DNA from: Microbacterium commune | GTDB taxonomy: Bacteria; Actinomycetota; Actinomycetes; Actinomycetales; Microbacteriaceae | Direction of reading: 5' to 3' | Assembly (NCBI RefSeq): GCF_014836945.1 | Contig: NZ_JACSPX010000001.1 | Location: forward strand, 1,577,313-1,641,312 | Length of the DNA: 64,000 nucleotides | Part shown: in pieces, positions 52,910 through 60,683 of the stretch | Numbering within the stretch: position 1 is the stretch's first letter | Layout: each line of letters starts with the position of its first letter | The notes under the pieces: generated by a model | Databases searched by the model: none | Told to the model about the DNA's origin: nothing | The model's input: only the letters and a program-made list of their open reading frames with translations | Program-made: the position numbers and the translations under genes

Positions 52910-53787
52910 CCTCGATGACCGAGACCGTCCCGGCGCGCAGCCGCGCTCAGCGTGCAGAGCGGATCCGCCGTCGCAAGACGTGGACGATCAGCATCGTCGG
53001 CATCGTCCTGGCGATCTTCCCGCTGGCGCCGGTGGTGTGGATGCTGAGCACCGCGTTCAAGCCCAACAACGAGATCTTCGCGAACCCGCCACGGCTCATC
53101 GCCGAGAACCCGACCATCGAGGCCTTCGTCGCCATCCTCACCGATGGCGAGAAGCTTCGGATCTTCGGCAACAGCTACCTGGTGGCCGCGTGCGTCGTGC
53201 TCATCACGCTGCTCGTCGCCGTGCACGCCGCATACGCGTTCAGTCGCTTCGAGTTCCGCGGAAAGACGATCATCAACGTCTGCATCATCGCGACTCAGGC
53301 CGTCCCGCCGATCACGCTGCTCATCCCGTTCATGGGGCTGATCGTCCTGCTCGGACTGTTCAACAACCTGATCGGCCTCATCCTCGTGTACATCGTGTTC
53401 ACGCTGCCGTACTGCACGATCATGCTGACCTCGTACTTCAACGGCATCCCGCGTGAACTCGACGAGTCGGTCAAGGTCGACGGCGGCAGTGCCATGACAG
53501 CGCTGTGGCGGGTGATCCTGCCGGTGTCCGCCCCTGGTCTGGTCTCCGTCGGCGTCTACGCGTTCATCATCGCGTGGAACGAGTACCTGTTCGCGCTGTC
53601 GCTGACCAACACCATGGACATGCGCACGGTGCCGATCGGCATCGACCTGCTGATGGGACAGCACTCGTATCAGTGGAACGAGATCATGGCGATGAGCGTG
53701 CTCGGCTGCCTGCCCGTGATCGTCGTGTTCACCATCTTCCAGCGCCACTTCGTCGCCGGTCTCGCCGCCGGTGCGGTGAAGGCATGA
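52906..53787 (+). CDS. ABC transporter permease, MalG type
   Basis: This 293-residue membrane subunit starts at an ATG overlapping the previous stop. It has six predicted segments and an EAA loop in the diverged form RELDESVKVDGGSAMTALWR, followed by GVYAFIIAWNEYLFALSLTN. The end GLAAGAVKA is typical. The hydrolase frame begins directly at its stop. Confidence 0.93.
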   Translation: MTSMTETVPARSRAQRAERIRRRKTWTISIVGIVLAIFPLAPVVWMLSTAFKPNNEIFANPPRLIAENPTIEAFVAILTDGEKLRIFGNSYLVAACVVLITLLVAVHAAYAFSRFEFRGKTIINVCIIATQAVPPITLLIPFMGLIVLLGLFNNLIGLILVYIVFTLPYCTIMLTSYFNGIPRELDESVKVDGGSAMTALWRVILPVSAPGLVSVGVYAFIIAWNEYLFALSLTNTMDMRTVPIGIDLLMGQHSYQWNEIMAMSVLGCLPVIVVFTIFQRHFVAGLAAGAVKA

Positions 53788-53819
53788 CCCGCGGCCGCGC
53801 CGCGTCGGAAGGAGCCGCG

Positions 53820-54578
53820 ATGGGCATCCTGCCCGCGTACACGGAAGAAGGCGAAGGCGAGCCGCTCGTGCTCGTGATGGGGCTCGGCGCCGACGGCGAG
53901 ACCTGGAGGCCCCACGTCGACGAGTGGTCGAAGCACTTCCGCTGCATCATGATCGACAACAGGGGCATCGGGCGCACACCCGACGAGGACGGCCCGCACA
54001 GCATCGCCCTGCTGGCCGAGGACATCGCCAGGCTCATGGACCATCTCGGCCTGAGCCGAGCCCGGGTGATCGGCGTGTCCATGGGGTCGGCCATCACGCA
54101 GCAGCTCATGCTGACCCGCCCCGACCTGGTCGGGCGGTGCGTGCTGATCGCCACCTGGTCGCAGGTCACGGCGAGCGTGCGCACGATCTTCGAGGCCATC
54201 GATCGCGCTGCCCGGCACCGCGAGCCGGGGCTGCTGCGTCGGATCCTGCACACCGTGACCTGGACCTTCGACTGGACGGACTCGCACCCCGACGAGGCGC
54301 GCGCGAAGATCGAGGACCCGGCGCCGATCCCGTTCGAGACGGTGTCCAAGCAGGCGCGCGCCTGCGCATCCTTCGATGTCGCAGATCAGCTCGGCCGGGT
54401 CGCGATCCCGACGCTGGTCACGATCGGCGTTCAGGACCTCATCATCCATCCCGGCCTGTCGCGTCGGACCGCGCAGCTGATCCCGGATGCAGAGGTGATC
54501 GAGTACCAGACAGGGCACGTGCATCACTTCGAAGAAGTGCAGAAGTTCAATCACGACGTATTGGAGTGGATCAGATGA
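53820..54578 (+). CDS. Alpha/beta hydrolase of the catabolic operon
   Basis: This 252-residue cytoplasmic hydrolase has LVLVMGLGADGETWRPHVDE (oxyanion hole side), MIDNRGIGRT, nucleophile Ser87 in VIGVSMGSAI, acid region TIGVQDLIIHP and base His in GHVHHFEEV. The ATG at 53820 is chosen for its perfect GGAAGGAG site 5 bases upstream; an ATG at 53784 overlapping the permease stop is the alternative. In this operon it may open a lactone or a ring carbonyl, or remove an acyl group from the imported substrate. The reaction is unknown. Confidence 0.85.
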   Translation: MGILPAYTEEGEGEPLVLVMGLGADGETWRPHVDEWSKHFRCIMIDNRGIGRTPDEDGPHSIALLAEDIARLMDHLGLSRARVIGVSMGSAITQQLMLTRPDLVGRCVLIATWSQVTASVRTIFEAIDRAARHREPGLLRRILHTVTWTFDWTDSHPDEARAKIEDPAPIPFETVSKQARACASFDVADQLGRVAIPTLVTIGVQDLIIHPGLSRRTAQLIPDAEVIEYQTGHVHHFEEVQKFNHDVLEWIR

Positions 54579-55390
54579 CCGGTGTCAACATCTCCTGCCA
54601 GACCTTCAGCTGGCAGATGAGTCTCGAGACCTATCACGGCCGCATCGGGCACATCGCCTCGATCGCGAAGAAGGCGGGGTTCGCATTCCTCGAGCCGGAG
54701 ATCGTGCTGCTCGGCGACCTGTCATCGGCGGAGCTCATCAGACGTGAGATCGAGCCTCACGGCATCCGCATTCCCTCGCTGGTGATCGCCGAGAAATGGG
54801 CCGCCCCGAGCGAGTCCGAGGCAGAGCGAGAGCGCACCGATCTGGCGCTCGACCTGGCCGAGGGGCTCGGCGCTACGCAGGTCGTCGTCGTGCAGAAGAG
54901 CGACGGGCGTCACGACCTCACGCGTCGTCAGCGTGACCTGATGACGTGCTTCGACGCCATCGCCATGCGCGCTGCCGACCGGGGGATCGGCGTGAGCTTC
55001 CACCCGAACTCGCTCGACACCTCTCTTTTCGTCGATGCGGCCGACTACGACGTGCTCGAGCAGATCCTGCCCGAGGGAGTCGGCTTCGCGCCCGACCTGG
55101 GTCATGTGGCGCGCGGAGGCATGGACGTGGTCGAGACCGTCACGCGCTTTCGCGAGCGGATCGTGCACCTGCACGTCAAAGACATGTTCGCGAACGGAGA
55201 GTGGGCGCCCACGGGCGAAGGCGTCGTCGACATCGTCGGCGTGTTCCGCCTGCTCTCCGACACGGGATTCACCGGCTGGGCCGCATTCGAGGACGAGTCG
55301 GCTCTTGCGGAGACCGACCCGGACGAAGCGATGGTGCGCGCTGGGCGCTGGGTGCAGGAGCATCTCGCCGAGTATCTGGCGGATGCCTGA
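54575..55390 (+). CDS. Sugar phosphate isomerase/epimerase (AP endonuclease 2-type TIM barrel)
   Basis: This 271-residue protein of the Xylose_isom-like TIM barrel family starts at an ATG overlapping the previous stop. Metal-site style motifs: FAFLEPEIV, GIGVSFHPNSLDTSL, GFAPDLGHVARGGMD and IVHLHVKDMFANGEW. The fold includes IolE/IolI, 3-dehydroshikimate dehydratase, and ketoglycoside lyases and epimerases. With a Gfo/Idh oxidoreductase next, it may isomerise or eliminate from a keto-sugar or keto-cyclitol. The exact reaction is not assigned. Confidence 0.85.
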   Translation: MTGVNISCQTFSWQMSLETYHGRIGHIASIAKKAGFAFLEPEIVLLGDLSSAELIRREIEPHGIRIPSLVIAEKWAAPSESEAERERTDLALDLAEGLGATQVVVVQKSDGRHDLTRRQRDLMTCFDAIAMRAADRGIGVSFHPNSLDTSLFVDAADYDVLEQILPEGVGFAPDLGHVARGGMDVVETVTRFRERIVHLHVKDMFANGEWAPTGEGVVDIVGVFRLLSDTGFTGWAAFEDESALAETDPDEAMVRAGRWVQEHLAEYLADA

Positions 55391-55448
55391 TCCGCGGGCA
55401 TCCCGACACGATCTTTCCCCCTAACGAGAACGAGGAGAAAACTCTGCA

Positions 55449-56561
55449 ATGGCAGATTCACAAGAACTGAAGGTCGCGATCATCGGCGGCGCCGGCTTCA
55501 TGGGAAGCGCGCACAGCAAGTCATGGGCGCTCGCGGCGCTGCAGACACCGACCGACGCCAAGCCCGTGAAGGCTGTCGTCGTGGAACGCGATCTGGATCT
55601 CGCCCTGGCGACCGCCGAGAAGTTCGGCTGGGCGGAGGCGGCCGACGACTGGAAGGCGATCGTCGATCGTGACGACATCGACATCATCGACGTCGTCACC
55701 CCACCGCACATGCATGCGGACATCGTCTGCTACGCGCTCGAGCGCGGCAAGCATGTCTTCTGCGAGAAGCCGATCGCCAACGCGCGAGAGGACGTCGAGC
55801 GCATCGTGACCGCGGCGCGCGCAGCCAGCGGTGTCACCGCGATCGGCTTCAACTACCGCCACAACGCCTCGATCCAGTACGCCGCGCACCTCGTGGCGTC
55901 CGGGGCGATCGGCGATGTGATCCAGGCGCGCTTCGAGTACCACCAGGATGACGCCTTCAGCGACATGGGCTGGCGCCGGTACAAGGCCAGAGGCGGCTCG
56001 GGCGCCTCGAGCGACATCGGATCGCACATCCTCGATCTGGCGCACTACCTCGTCGGCGACATCGCCGAGGTGAACGCGAGCCTGACGACCGTGAAGCTCA
56101 CGGACGATGACGACAGCGACGTCGACGACGGCGGTGCCTTCCTCGCCCACTTCGACACGGGGGCGCTCGGCATCTTCTCGTTCAGCCAGAAGTCGCACGG
56201 CAACTTCGCGCATATCCGCTTCGAGATCGACGGCACGGAAGGCGGGATCGGCTTCGACTGGAACCAGCGCGACGTCGTGCGCGTGTTCCGCAAGGCCGCC
56301 GACGGTCGCAGCCAGGGCGGCTTCGTCGCCACGCCCGTCGCGGCGGGGGCGCCAGGGGTGTGGTTCGGCAGCTCGTCGCTGGGCAGCGGGTACCTCGAGC
56401 CCAGCACCAACCTCATGGTCGACTTCCTCGGCGCGATCGAGGGCGGCGACCGGCCGCAGGGCGACCTCGAGCACGGCGCGCGCATCCAGAGCGTCGTGGA
56501 CGCCGTGTGGAAGTCGGCCGAGACCCGCTCGTGGGTCGCCCCCGAGCCGTTCGGAGCCTGA
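55449..56561 (+). CDS. Gfo/Idh/MocA-family oxidoreductase
   Basis: This 370-residue NAD(P)-dependent dehydrogenase has a Rossmann motif (VAIIGGAGFMGSAHSK), catalytic-type Lys107 in CEKPIA, and the second-domain stretch SSDIGSHILDLAHYLVGD with His193, Asp196 and His199. The ATG at 55449 follows GAGGAG. Family members oxidise inositol, glycosides, or sugars. Here it probably performs the first oxidation of the imported compound. A 17-base-arm hairpin lies after it. Confidence 0.9.
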   Translation: MADSQELKVAIIGGAGFMGSAHSKSWALAALQTPTDAKPVKAVVVERDLDLALATAEKFGWAEAADDWKAIVDRDDIDIIDVVTPPHMHADIVCYALERGKHVFCEKPIANAREDVERIVTAARAASGVTAIGFNYRHNASIQYAAHLVASGAIGDVIQARFEYHQDDAFSDMGWRRYKARGGSGASSDIGSHILDLAHYLVGDIAEVNASLTTVKLTDDDDSDVDDGGAFLAHFDTGALGIFSFSQKSHGNFAHIRFEIDGTEGGIGFDWNQRDVVRVFRKAADGRSQGGFVATPVAAGAPGVWFGSSSLGSGYLEPSTNLMVDFLGAIEGGDRPQGDLEHGARIQSVVDAVWKSAETRSWVAPEPFGA

Positions 56562-56578
56562 GCGGATCACCAGCCGCC

Positions 56579-56615
56579 GCAGAGGGCGCTCCGCCGAAGG
56601 CGGAACGCCCTCTGC
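56579..56615 (+). terminator. Intra-operon hairpin before the PfkB kinase
   Basis: Two 17-base arms (GCAGAGGGCGCTCCGCC / GGCGGAACGCCCTCTGC, one mismatch) close a 3-base loop 17 bases after the oxidoreductase stop. It could end transcription, attenuate the kinase genes, or set a message-processing point. Confidence 0.75.
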
Positions 56616-56635
56616 CCGGCAGAGAGGCGCGAAAC

Positions 56636-57628
56636 ATGACCGACCACGCACCGCAACGCCCTTCCTTTCACATCGTGGGGGCGAACCCGTCGATGGATCG
56701 CACGCTGTTCGTCCGCGACCTCGCCATGGGCGAGGTCAACCGGGCGGAGCGCGCCGAGCCGATGGCGGGAGGCAAGGGGATCATCGTCGCCCGCGCCATG
56801 CATCGGCTCGGATCGACGTCGGCGGTGTACGGCTTCGTCGGCGGTGTCACAGGTCGGTACATCCGCGACGAGTGCCGCCGTCTGCGCCTGACCGATCGTC
56901 ACACCGAGGTCGGCGGAGACACCCGCATCAATGCGATCATCGTCGATTCGCGCACGGGTGACGCCACCGTCGTCAACGAACCGGGGCCCGAGATCACGCG
57001 CGCCGAAGCGGAGGACTTCTTTCAGACACTGATGCCGAGGGTCGCACGCGACGACATCGTCGCCGTGAGCGGGAGTCTGCCGAGGGGACTTGATGCCGCG
57101 TTCGCCGCCCGGCTTGTTCGCGACGCGCGGGAACGCGGAGCACGGGTCGTCGTCGACACCTCCGGGCGCGCGCTGCAGGAGGCCGCGGCAGCGACCCCCT
57201 GGGCGATCAAGTGCAATCTCGAGGAGTTCCGCTCACTCGAGCCCGACGCACCTCTCGTCGTGCGCGACGACGCTGATAGACGTCGCCTCGTCTCGCAGAT
57301 GCACGGGGTGCGGCGACAAGGCGTCGACATCGTCGTCGTGACGCTGGGGGCAGGCGGCGCGCTCGCCGTGTCTGCTGCCGGCGCGGTCTGGGTGCGCCCG
57401 CCGCGGATCGAGGTGGTCAACGCGACCGGCTCCGGCGACACCTTTCTCGCCGGTGTGCTGCACGCGCTCGGACACGGGCAGTCGCTGCCGGGGGCGGTGA
57501 CCCTGGCGGTGGCGGCCTCGGCGCGCAACGCGCAGCTGCCGCTGCCCGACCTCGGTCCCGCTCCGGATCTCGGCTCGCTGATGGCCGGCACCGCCAGCGT
57601 GATGCTCGACGGACGGTCTGCATCGTGA
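56636..57628 (+). CDS. PfkB-family sugar kinase (1-phosphofructokinase/tagatose-6-phosphate kinase-like)
   Basis: This 330-residue kinase has GANPSMDRTLFV at the start, the sugar-binding AGGKGIIVARAMHRLG, and the ATP/anion-hole motif NATGSGDTFLAGVL with catalytic Asp268. These are the features of the FruK/LacC branch, which adds a second phosphate to a ketose phosphate. The ATG at 56636 has GAGAGG upstream. It overlaps the FGGY kinase by 4 bases. With the class II aldolase it forms a kinase-aldolase module. Confidence 0.88.
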   Translation: MTDHAPQRPSFHIVGANPSMDRTLFVRDLAMGEVNRAERAEPMAGGKGIIVARAMHRLGSTSAVYGFVGGVTGRYIRDECRRLRLTDRHTEVGGDTRINAIIVDSRTGDATVVNEPGPEITRAEAEDFFQTLMPRVARDDIVAVSGSLPRGLDAAFAARLVRDARERGARVVVDTSGRALQEAAAATPWAIKCNLEEFRSLEPDAPLVVRDDADRRRLVSQMHGVRRQGVDIVVVTLGAGGALAVSAAGAVWVRPPRIEVVNATGSGDTFLAGVLHALGHGQSLPGAVTLAVAASARNAQLPLPDLGPAPDLGSLMAGTASVMLDGRSAS

Positions 57629-59025
57629 GCGTCATCGGCCTCGACATCGGCACCACCAGGATCAAGGCGCTGCTGCACGACGAGCAGCGACCCGACCTGC
57701 CGGTCGCGGCAGCGCAGACGCCCGTGATCGCGAGCCCGGACGGCGACCTGCGCGACGCCGAAGCGGTCGTGCATGTGGCGCGGGAATGCATCGCCCAGCT
57801 GGTCGCGCCCCTGTCGGCAGCCGAGCGCAGCCGTGTCGACGGCATCGGGATCGCGTCGCTCAGCGAAGAGGTGGTGCTCACAGACGGGTTCGGCCTCTCG
57901 GTCGCGCCCATGCCGACCTGGTACGCAACCGTCATGCGCGACGAGTCGGAGCGAGCCGGCCTGAACCCCTCGTTCTCGTGGTCGAAACTGCGGTGGGCGC
58001 GAGAGCATCTCCCTGCCGAGGCGGTGGATGCCGTGCGCGGCGTGACCTCGCTCGCGGGCTACGTCGCTGCTCGCCTCGCGGCGGATGCCACGCCGAGCAT
58101 GGAGTACTCGCATGCTTCGCGCACCGGGTTCTTCGCGGTCGACGAACGACGGTGGGATGCACAGGTCTTCGAGACCTCAGGGTGGTCTGCGGCGCTCCTG
58201 CCTGAGCTCGAGCCCAGCGGCAGCGTGCTCGGTGCGGTGGCTGCCGAATGCCGTTCAGCATGGGGCATCCCTGCGACCGCGGCGGTAGCGGTCTGCGGGC
58301 ACGATCATCTCTGCGCGGCATTCGCTGCCGGAGTGCGCAGGCCGGGCCGGATCTTCCTCTCGTCGGGAACCTCCGAGGCGCACCTGCTGCTCGTCGACGA
58401 CATCGGGGGCGCCCAGGTGCCAGAGCACGTGCAGATCGGTCGATTCGTCGACGACCGCAGCTTCTACCTGCACGCGCATCTGCCATCCGGTCACCTTCAC
58501 GCTCATCTGACCCAGCTCACAGGCGGCGCGGAGCGGCTCGCCGAACTCGAGCACCAGGCACTCGACGAGCCGATCGGAGCGAACGGGCTGGTCTGCACCC
58601 CGCGCGTGGGCGCTGACCCCGGTTACAGCGTGCGCGGGCTGTCGGCGCATGCCGGCGCCGCATCGTTCGTGCGGGCCGCCCAAGAGGGGATGGCCCTGGC
58701 CGCATGGGACCTCGACGAGGCCCTCGCGGCCCATGCCGGCGAGACCGCATCCCTCGTCATCGCGACGGGTGCCGCCACTGCCAATCCGCTGTGGAGGCGG
58801 ATCCGAGCCTCCGCCGGGGTGGCCCCGCTGGAAGTGACGGAGGAGCCGGAGCTCACCGCGCTGGGCGCAGCACTGGTGTTCCGGGCCGTGGTGCTGGGTG
58901 AGGACCCGGAGCCGGTGCGGCGCGTCTCGATCGCGGGTGAGCCGGACGAGACCGAACCCTACCGCCGACTGCGCTCCGCGCGGATCGGCATGGCCGGCGG
59001 CGCGCCGGAGGAAGCAGACCGATGA
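57625..59025 (+). CDS. FGGY-family carbohydrate kinase
   Basis: This 466-residue kinase starts at a GTG overlapping the previous stop. It has GLDIGTTRIKALLHD (phosphate loop 1), catalytic-type Asp227 in VCGHDHLCAAF, SSGTSE (phosphate loop 2), and the C-terminal IATGAATANPLWRRI. FGGY members phosphorylate ketoses, polyols or related compounds. Its role beside the PfkB kinase suggests the two phosphates are added in succession, or that it serves a second entry substrate. Overlaps the aldolase gene by 4 bases (ATGA). Confidence 0.88.
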   Translation: MSVIGLDIGTTRIKALLHDEQRPDLPVAAAQTPVIASPDGDLRDAEAVVHVARECIAQLVAPLSAAERSRVDGIGIASLSEEVVLTDGFGLSVAPMPTWYATVMRDESERAGLNPSFSWSKLRWAREHLPAEAVDAVRGVTSLAGYVAARLAADATPSMEYSHASRTGFFAVDERRWDAQVFETSGWSAALLPELEPSGSVLGAVAAECRSAWGIPATAAVAVCGHDHLCAAFAAGVRRPGRIFLSSGTSEAHLLLVDDIGGAQVPEHVQIGRFVDDRSFYLHAHLPSGHLHAHLTQLTGGAERLAELEHQALDEPIGANGLVCTPRVGADPGYSVRGLSAHAGAASFVRAAQEGMALAAWDLDEALAAHAGETASLVIATGAATANPLWRRIRASAGVAPLEVTEEPELTALGAALVFRAVVLGEDPEPVRRVSIAGEPDETEPYRRLRSARIGMAGGAPEEADR

Positions 59026-59855
59026 CACTCGCATCTCCCATCGACCTGATCGCCCGACGGGAAGGCCGAGGCGATCTTCCGGCGGTTCCGGCCTTCAACG
59101 TGATCGGCCTGGAGCATGTCGAAGCATTCGTCGACGCCGCCGACACCCTGCAGGTGCCTCTGATTCTGCAGGTGTCTCAGAATGCGACGCGCTTCCGCGG
59201 CGGAATCCGGCCGTTCGCCGCCGCGATCGTGCAGCTGGCCTCAGCGGCTTCCGTGCCGATAGCCGTGCAACTCGACCACGCCGATGACGTGGCTCTCGTT
59301 CGCGAGGCCGCAGACGCCGGTGTCACCTCGGTGATGTTCGACGCGTCGACGCTGGAGTTCGAAGCGAACGTCGAGCAGACCACGATGGTCGCCGCAGAGA
59401 TGCAGGCACGGGGGATCTGGGTCGAGGGCGAACTGGGCGAGATCGGCGGCAAGGACGGTGCCCACGCCTTCGGCGTGCGCACAGACCCGCGCCAGGCCGC
59501 CGCATTCGTCGAGCGGACGGGCGTCGACGGGTTGGCCGTCGCGGTGGGCAGCTCGCACGCGATGATGACTCAGGAGGCGGTGCTCGACCTGGAGCTGATC
59601 GCCGAGCTGCGCGATGCGGTACCCGTGCCGCTCGTGCTGCATGGAGCATCGGGCGTCTCGGATGAACGCGTGGCAGAGGCCTGTCGTGCGGGAGTGCGCA
59701 AGGTCAACTTCGGCACCCGTTTCAACGGTGCATTCACCGCTGCGCTCCGCGATGCGCTGTCGGAGTACGACGGCGTCGACCCGCGGGTGTACCTGCGCCG
59801 CGGACGAGAGGCGCTCGCGGCGGATGCGAGGCACATCCTGTCGCTGTTCGCCTAG
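59022..59855 (+). CDS. Class II ketose-bisphosphate aldolase
   Basis: This 277-residue zinc aldolase belongs to the FBA/tagatose-bisphosphate (GatY/KbaY)/IolJ family. Asp85 and zinc His86 lie in VQLDHADDV, with EGELGEIGGKDG (131-146), His179 in VGSSHAM and His207 in VLHGASGVSDERV; KVNFGTRF is the phosphate site. It should split a ketose bisphosphate into two three-carbon units, one being dihydroxyacetone phosphate. Its stop codon overlaps that of the convergent GntR gene through the shared bases CTAG. Confidence 0.92.
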   Translation: MTLASPIDLIARREGRGDLPAVPAFNVIGLEHVEAFVDAADTLQVPLILQVSQNATRFRGGIRPFAAAIVQLASAASVPIAVQLDHADDVALVREAADAGVTSVMFDASTLEFEANVEQTTMVAAEMQARGIWVEGELGEIGGKDGAHAFGVRTDPRQAAAFVERTGVDGLAVAVGSSHAMMTQEAVLDLELIAELRDAVPVPLVLHGASGVSDERVAEACRAGVRKVNFGTRFNGAFTAALRDALSEYDGVDPRVYLRRGREALAADARHILSLFA

Positions 59856-60607
59856 CTCGGCCAGTCCCCGGGCCGTGCACGCCCGCTGGTCGGGAAGCGG
59901 AACGCACGCTGAGCAGGCGTGCTGTGGGCGGCGATCATGTGCTCGAGGAGCCGGGCGGAGTACCCGTCGGCGTCCCGATCCACGATGATCCGGGTGAGCT
60001 CGGTGTGGTCGGCGATGATCCGCTCCATGCGCGACTGGTCGTGCCAGACCGAGCGCGTGGTCATGCGGCGCAGGCGCTCACGGAGACCGCGGTACACGTC
60101 CGACAGGATGTCGTTCTCAGCGGCGAGCACGATGGTGAGATGGAACTCGGTGTCGAGCGAGGAGAAGGCCTCGACATCCTTGTCGGCCAGCGCCGTGGTC
60201 ATCTGCGCGATGACATCGGTGAGCGCGCGTGAGAGTGCGGTCGTCAGCGCTGCGTCCTGAGAGACGACACGGACCGCGTGCGTCTCGATGAGCTGGCGGG
60301 CCTCGAACACCTGCTCCATCTCGTTCGGCTGGATCGGCACCACGAGCGCGCCGCGTTTCGGGAAGAGCTTGAGCCAGCCCTCGGCCTCGAGGCGCAGGAA
60401 GGCCTCGCGGATCGGCGTGCGGCTGAGCGACAGCTCCTCCGAGATCTGTCCCTCGGTGATCATGTCGCCCGCGGGCAGGTCGCCTTCGAGGATCATCTCC
60501 TTCACGCGGAGGTAGGCCTGCTCGGAGGCGGAAAGCGCTGGCGACACTGAGGTCCCTTCGGTTCGTATTGGAGCGGATCCATTCTCCACGACTTCGAACA
60601 CATTCAT
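59852..60607 (-). CDS. GntR-family regulator, FCD/FadR subfamily
   Basis: This 251-residue regulator has a winged helix (about 22-90: EQAYLRVKEMILEGDLPAGD, SEELSLSRTPIREAFLRLEA) and an FCD ligand domain (about 100-240) with LDTEFHLTIVLAAEND and LLEHMIAAH, whose Asp/His residues usually bind a metal and an organic acid. I choose the ATG at 60607 because GGAAG lies 8 bases upstream; ATGs at 60622 and 60640 are alternatives. Divergent from the FAD oxidase, it probably controls that gene and perhaps the operon. The ligand is likely a sugar acid or hydroxy acid. Confidence 0.88.
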   Translation of the reverse strand: MNVFEVVENGSAPIRTEGTSVSPALSASEQAYLRVKEMILEGDLPAGDMITEGQISEELSLSRTPIREAFLRLEAEGWLKLFPKRGALVVPIQPNEMEQVFEARQLIETHAVRVVSQDAALTTALSRALTDVIAQMTTALADKDVEAFSSLDTEFHLTIVLAAENDILSDVYRGLRERLRRMTTRSVWHDQSRMERIIADHTELTRIIVDRDADGYSARLLEHMIAAHSTPAQRAFRFPTSGRARPGDWPS

Positions 60608-60626
60608 GCATTCATCTTCCATACAT

Positions 60627-60634
60627 GATGCATC
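60627..60634. promoter_or_regulatory. Candidate GntR operator core
   Basis: GATGCATC is an 8-base palindrome in the AT-rich stretch between the divergent gntR and FAD oxidase genes. FCD-type GntR sites are short palindromes of this sort, but the match is weak. Confidence 0.3.
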
Positions 60635-60683
60635 TATCATAGGCTGGGCGGGTACCAGCCCTTCCCACGAACTGGAGACCACA

